Shown here piece by piece: positions 61,094 through 64,000 of a DNA stretch of 64,000 bases (position 1 is its first letter; each line of letters starts with the position of its first letter). The notes under the pieces are model-generated. The model was not told the DNA's origin. It made no database searches and was given only the letters and a program-made list of their open reading frames with translations. The stretch is from Cinclus cinclus (Eukaryota > Chordata > Aves > Passeriformes > Cinclidae): positions 54,530,570-54,594,569 of the forward strand of contig NC_085046.1 of assembly GCF_963662255.1 (NCBI RefSeq), given 5' to 3'. The translations under genes were made by a program, and so were the position numbers.

Positions 61094-61280
61094 AGGCCCC
61101 TCTGCCCAAGGCTGCAGCCGCAGCCGTCGTGCTCCTGGCCGGGACACGGACAGCGTGCCCAAGGAGCGCCGGCGCCCCACAAAGAGGAAGGCCTCTAGAC
61201 CTCAGGACTCTCCCCAGCCCCCAAAAAGGCCGTCCCGCCAGCGCAAGCCCAAGCCAAGGCCCCTTGATTGTAGGAAGTAG
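60213..61280 (+). CDS. TOPORS-like RING protein, U19 (class R, 355 aa)
   Basis: It is U18-like, with a pure (CAG)14 at 61048-61089, but without the Asn149 and Gln269 changes. It is the best representative of class R with a pure tract. Upstream exons are 59444-59523 and 59953-60005, and intron 2 is 60006-60153. Poly(A) signals lie at 61341 and 61381. Confidence 0.88.
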
Positions 61281-61390
61281 GAGTAGATGTAGGAGTAAAG
61301 AATCAATGTTAGGAGTTGGAAATTGTTTTTAGAAGTAGGAAATAAATGGTAGAGTTAGGAAATCAATTGTAGAAGTAGGAAATAAATTGT

Positions 61391-62762
61391 TGTTTCTCTG
61401 ACACAGTCTCAGAGTGTGGCTTTCTCGGCCTTCTCCTGTTGCCTTTTCCCTCTGCCCTCAAATGCCAATGTGGGCGGCAACTGGGAGGGGAGGGGATAGG
61501 AACATTGTAGCCACAGGGGCCCAGAGGAGCCCTGGCAGGGGCCTGTGCCCAGTGCTACAGGAAGACAAGAAGCAGCCCCCAGGCCAAGCTTGGGACCCAG
61601 CCTGGGAGTCTGGAAAGCTTCCTGCTCTCAACTGCAGGGCAGGACAGGCCATCTTCATGGGGCATGAGCTGCAGGCAGCAAGCGAGCTAAAAGGGACAGA
61701 AGGAGCCCTCAGCTGGGGTCACAGTCAGTGCTGCAGAGGAAAGCAAAACTTCTCGGGATCCAGAGCCAATGTGGCCTGAGGGAAAGTTCCTTCTTGACCC
61801 CAGGGCTACTGATTGGCCGTGTTGAAAAGGGGCTCTGGAATGAAGGCAGCCAGTGGAAACACCGGTCGCCTTGGAGAACCACATGCCATCCTGCCTGTTC
61901 AGCAGAGTCAGCTGCACAGGACAACCCAGGGTCTGCCAGGCCAAGTGCCAGTGGCACAATAGGTAGAGTCTGCAAGGATGCTCCAGGAAGTCCCTGATGC
62001 AAAGAGATGGAGAGATGCTTCGTTGGTGTGGCTAGCTTTTAGCTGTCAGAATAAACCAAAACTCTTGTAGGGATCTTCAGAAGATCCCGCCCTTCAAAAT
62101 GACAATGGCCTGCACCGAGAGAGGGGCCAGCTTCCAGTTTGATGCCGCCCTGAGCACTGAAGGGGATGAGTGGAGGGAAAGAGCCAAGAGGAAGGATGGA
62201 TTTGAACAAATCCACAGGATTCCTGCCAAGCCATTGAAGCCTAAGTGCAGATGTATCCTTGGCCAAGGAAATGAGTGACTTGAGATGGCAACAAGTCAGA
62301 TGTGTACAGGCGAGAAACGCAAGCCCTCTATTTAAGGAGGGTTCCGAACAATCAAGAGAGCTTTTGTCACGTGGATCACCGAGGGTTGTGTGTCTGTCTC
62401 CAGCCAGGACCGCGGTTACCGTTCTACTCAACGACAGCAGAGATTTTCTCCCCGTTTTGGACCGTTTTTGGTTTGCCCAAAAGGGTGCTTGATGCTTCTT
62501 TTTCAGTTCTCTCTCCATCGTCAACTTGATGTTTCAATGGGATGAGGAGAGCAACAGCGGGTTGCAAGGGTCACTGAGCTAAGGACCACACCATCGTGCC
62601 CGTCAACAGCGATCCAATGGGGCTGTGGAGAAGAAAAGAAATGGGAATTGAAAAGCAACCTGGCAAGAAGTTGATGCGGAGACTGGCAGGAGATGTCAGC
62701 ATGTGCTCGCCTGTCCGAGTGGCGCAGGCGAGCAGCACTGAGAATAGAGAAGAAGGGCTGTC
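61391..62762. other. Spacer S19
   Basis: Same content as S18 but with the common GGAGAGCAACAGC and GGCGCAGG forms. Exon 1 for U20 is 62763-62842 (CCG, Cys). Intron 1 (62843-63271) is TATAAAA (62892) with TCTGAGG. Confidence 0.65.
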
Positions 62763-63531
62763 ATGTCACGGGATTTAAAGCAGCCAAGCCACGTGCCGGA
62801 TGTACACAGAAGCCTCCCGTGCCAAAAGTGGGAAACTAGCAGGTAATGTGCTTCTAGAGGAGAAATGCTGGGACTGAGGTGGCCAAATGATTATAAAATC
62901 TGAGGCAAGAAAGAGGGAATGATGGCATGGCCCACGTACCCCATGTTTTCTCCTGAGGCTGTGGACTTGCAGGGGCTAAAGGCCCGCTCTGGCAGATTTG
63001 GAAGGCAGTCAAGGCAGCCAGGCGAGAGCAGTGACATCAGCGTGACATCAGCGGCCCACAAACCGCATGGGTGGCAACCTCAGTGAGCAAAGCATTGTGA
63101 CCTCACATCCCTCACTGCTTATGTTTGGGCACAGACAGAGCTGGGCTCAGACCGGCTCGCGCCTGGACTCCTGGCAAGCGTGCCTGCGAGGACTGGAAGC
63201 CCGCGAGGTCCTTGGGAGCTGCTGTGGGCAAGTCTGGGTTGTGATTCCCACGCCTTTGCCTGTTTCCTTAGCCATACGTGGTTGAGGAAGCCAAGCAGTG
63301 TGAGCGGTGCTTGCGGCGGCACAGGTGAGCGGTGCAGGAAAGGACTACGGGGTGGCCGTGGGCTGGGCGATGGTGTCTGGGGAGCTGTGAGTGTGTGGTG
63401 TCCTTCTTGAGGGGCCTGGGCGCTCCTTTGAGCCGCCCATCTCCCTGGGACAGCAAGTGACCTGTTTTGCAGCGTGTCACACCAGCAGGAGGGAGCAGCT
63501 GCTGTGCCCAGCTCTGCTGCAAGCCACAAGC

Positions 63532-64000
63532 ATGGCCACGGAGACAGACTGGAACTGCCCCATCTGCCGTGACGGTCCCGGTGAAAAGGCTTCTGTAACA
63601 CCGTGCGTCCACCAGTTCTGCCTGGGCTGCATTGTGCGCTGGGTCAAGACCAAGCCATTGTGCCCCCTGTGCAGGCAGCCTATCAAGAGCATCGTTTACT
63701 CTGTTCGGTCGGAGGAAGACTTTCTGGAGATAGCTCTCCCAAGCTCCTCAGACTCATGGGCTGCTGGTCACCAGGATGAGCAGGGGGCTGCGGAGCGCAT
63801 GCCCAGCACCTATGTAGCTGGCTTCCCAGCTGAGCTCTGGGCTGGCATTTTCCAGGACTGCTCAGAAATCCTGGAGCCCCTGCTGCCCTGGCTGAACCAG
63901 GAGCTTTCGCAGCTGCTCAGGACCCACTGGTGGGAGGTGGCTCTGGCACAGAGTGTGGTCGTAGCCAATTTGTGCTACTATGGGCTGAGGCAGGAGGCCT
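63532..64000 (+). CDS. TOPORS-like RING protein, U20 (partial, cut by window end)
   Basis: The first 156 codons are present and identical to the other copies, including the whole RING. The window ends before residue 191 and the acidic stretch, so its class cannot be read. Upstream exons are 62763-62842 and 63272-63324, and intron 2 is 63325-63472. The truncation is only the window edge. Confidence 0.85.
   Translation, partial: MATETDWNCPICRDGPGEKASVTPCVHQFCLGCIVRWVKTKPLCPLCRQPIKSIVYSVRSEEDFLEIALPSSSDSWAAGHQDEQGAAERMPSTYVAGFPAELWAGIFQDCSEILEPLLPWLNQELSQLLRTHWWEVALAQSVVVANLCYYGLRQEA

Larger units (their letters stand above)
1..64000 (+). repeat. Tandem gene array, ~3.32-kb unit, 19 complete copies plus one partial
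   Basis: Every unit repeats the same order of RING gene, 3' UTR repeats, spacer and upstream exons, all in the same orientation. Unit lengths in order are 3322, 3322, 3325, 3329, 3325, 3322, 3325, 3322, 3306, 3309, 3325, 3325, 3325, 3330, 3319, 3304, 3310, 3319 and 3319, then 917 bp of U20. Starting from a 3325-bp form, these lengths are exactly accounted for by five sites: a CTT indel in intron 2 (absent in U1 and U2), a GAGCAG hexamer in the CDS (absent in class R), the CAG tract with its CAACAG lead, a 4-bp CAGG duplication in U4, and a 1-bp loss in U9, U10 and U14. The array runs off both window edges, so its full copy number is unknown. Confidence 0.98.

Noticed and set aside
1..64000. 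CRISPR array or bacterial operon
   Set aside because: Repeat unit is 3.3 kb with introns and AATAAA signals; no short direct repeats with unique spacers.

Overview
The whole 64 kb is one head-to-tail tandem array. A unit of about 3.32 kb is repeated 19 complete times plus the first 917 bases of a 20th. No flanking unique sequence, transposon, tRNA, rRNA or CRISPR is seen. Taking the window's first base as the phase, units start at 1, 3323, 6645, 9970, 13299, 16624, 19946, 23271, 26593, 29899, 33208, 36533, 39858, 43183, 46513, 49832, 53136, 56446, 59765 and 63084. They are 3304 to 3330 bp long. I number them U1 to U20.

Each unit carries one plus-strand gene for a 350-359 residue protein. It has an N-terminal C3HC4 RING finger, a helical middle region, an acidic Glu/Gln stretch, a polyalanine run encoded by a CAG microsatellite, and a basic nuclear-localisation-like tail. 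The layout resembles the TOPORS-like RING E3 ubiquitin ligases that I recall being multiplied in songbird genomes. The eukaryotic gene structure (GT-AG introns, Kozak start, AATAAA signals), the GC-rich sequence and this family point to a vertebrate, most likely a bird. That is inference; no database was searched. All 19 complete copies are open from ATG to stop.

Unit layout, using U1-U2 positions: candidate intron 1 end (1-188), a 53-bp exon (189-241), a short intron (242-386), the terminal coding exon (CDS 446-1519), a 3' UTR of five 20-bp repeats with two AATAAA signals (1530-1629), and a spacer of about 1.4 kb (1630-3001). The spacer holds a TATA/E-box promoter candidate. It is followed by a candidate first coding exon (3002-3081) and intron 1 (3082-3510) of the next gene. 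Splicing 3002-3081 to 3511-3563 to 3709 onward stays in frame and adds 64 residues before the RING protein.

The copies fall into two classes. U1-U6 and U11-U13 have Trp191 and three Gln-Glu repeats in the acidic stretch (class W). U7-U10 and U14-U19 have Arg191 and one repeat fewer (class R). Shared marker variants show that U4-U8 match U11-U15 (seven units apart) and U2-U4 match U5-U7 (three units apart). This is the footprint of unequal crossing-over or gene conversion. All length differences between units are explained by five indel sites.
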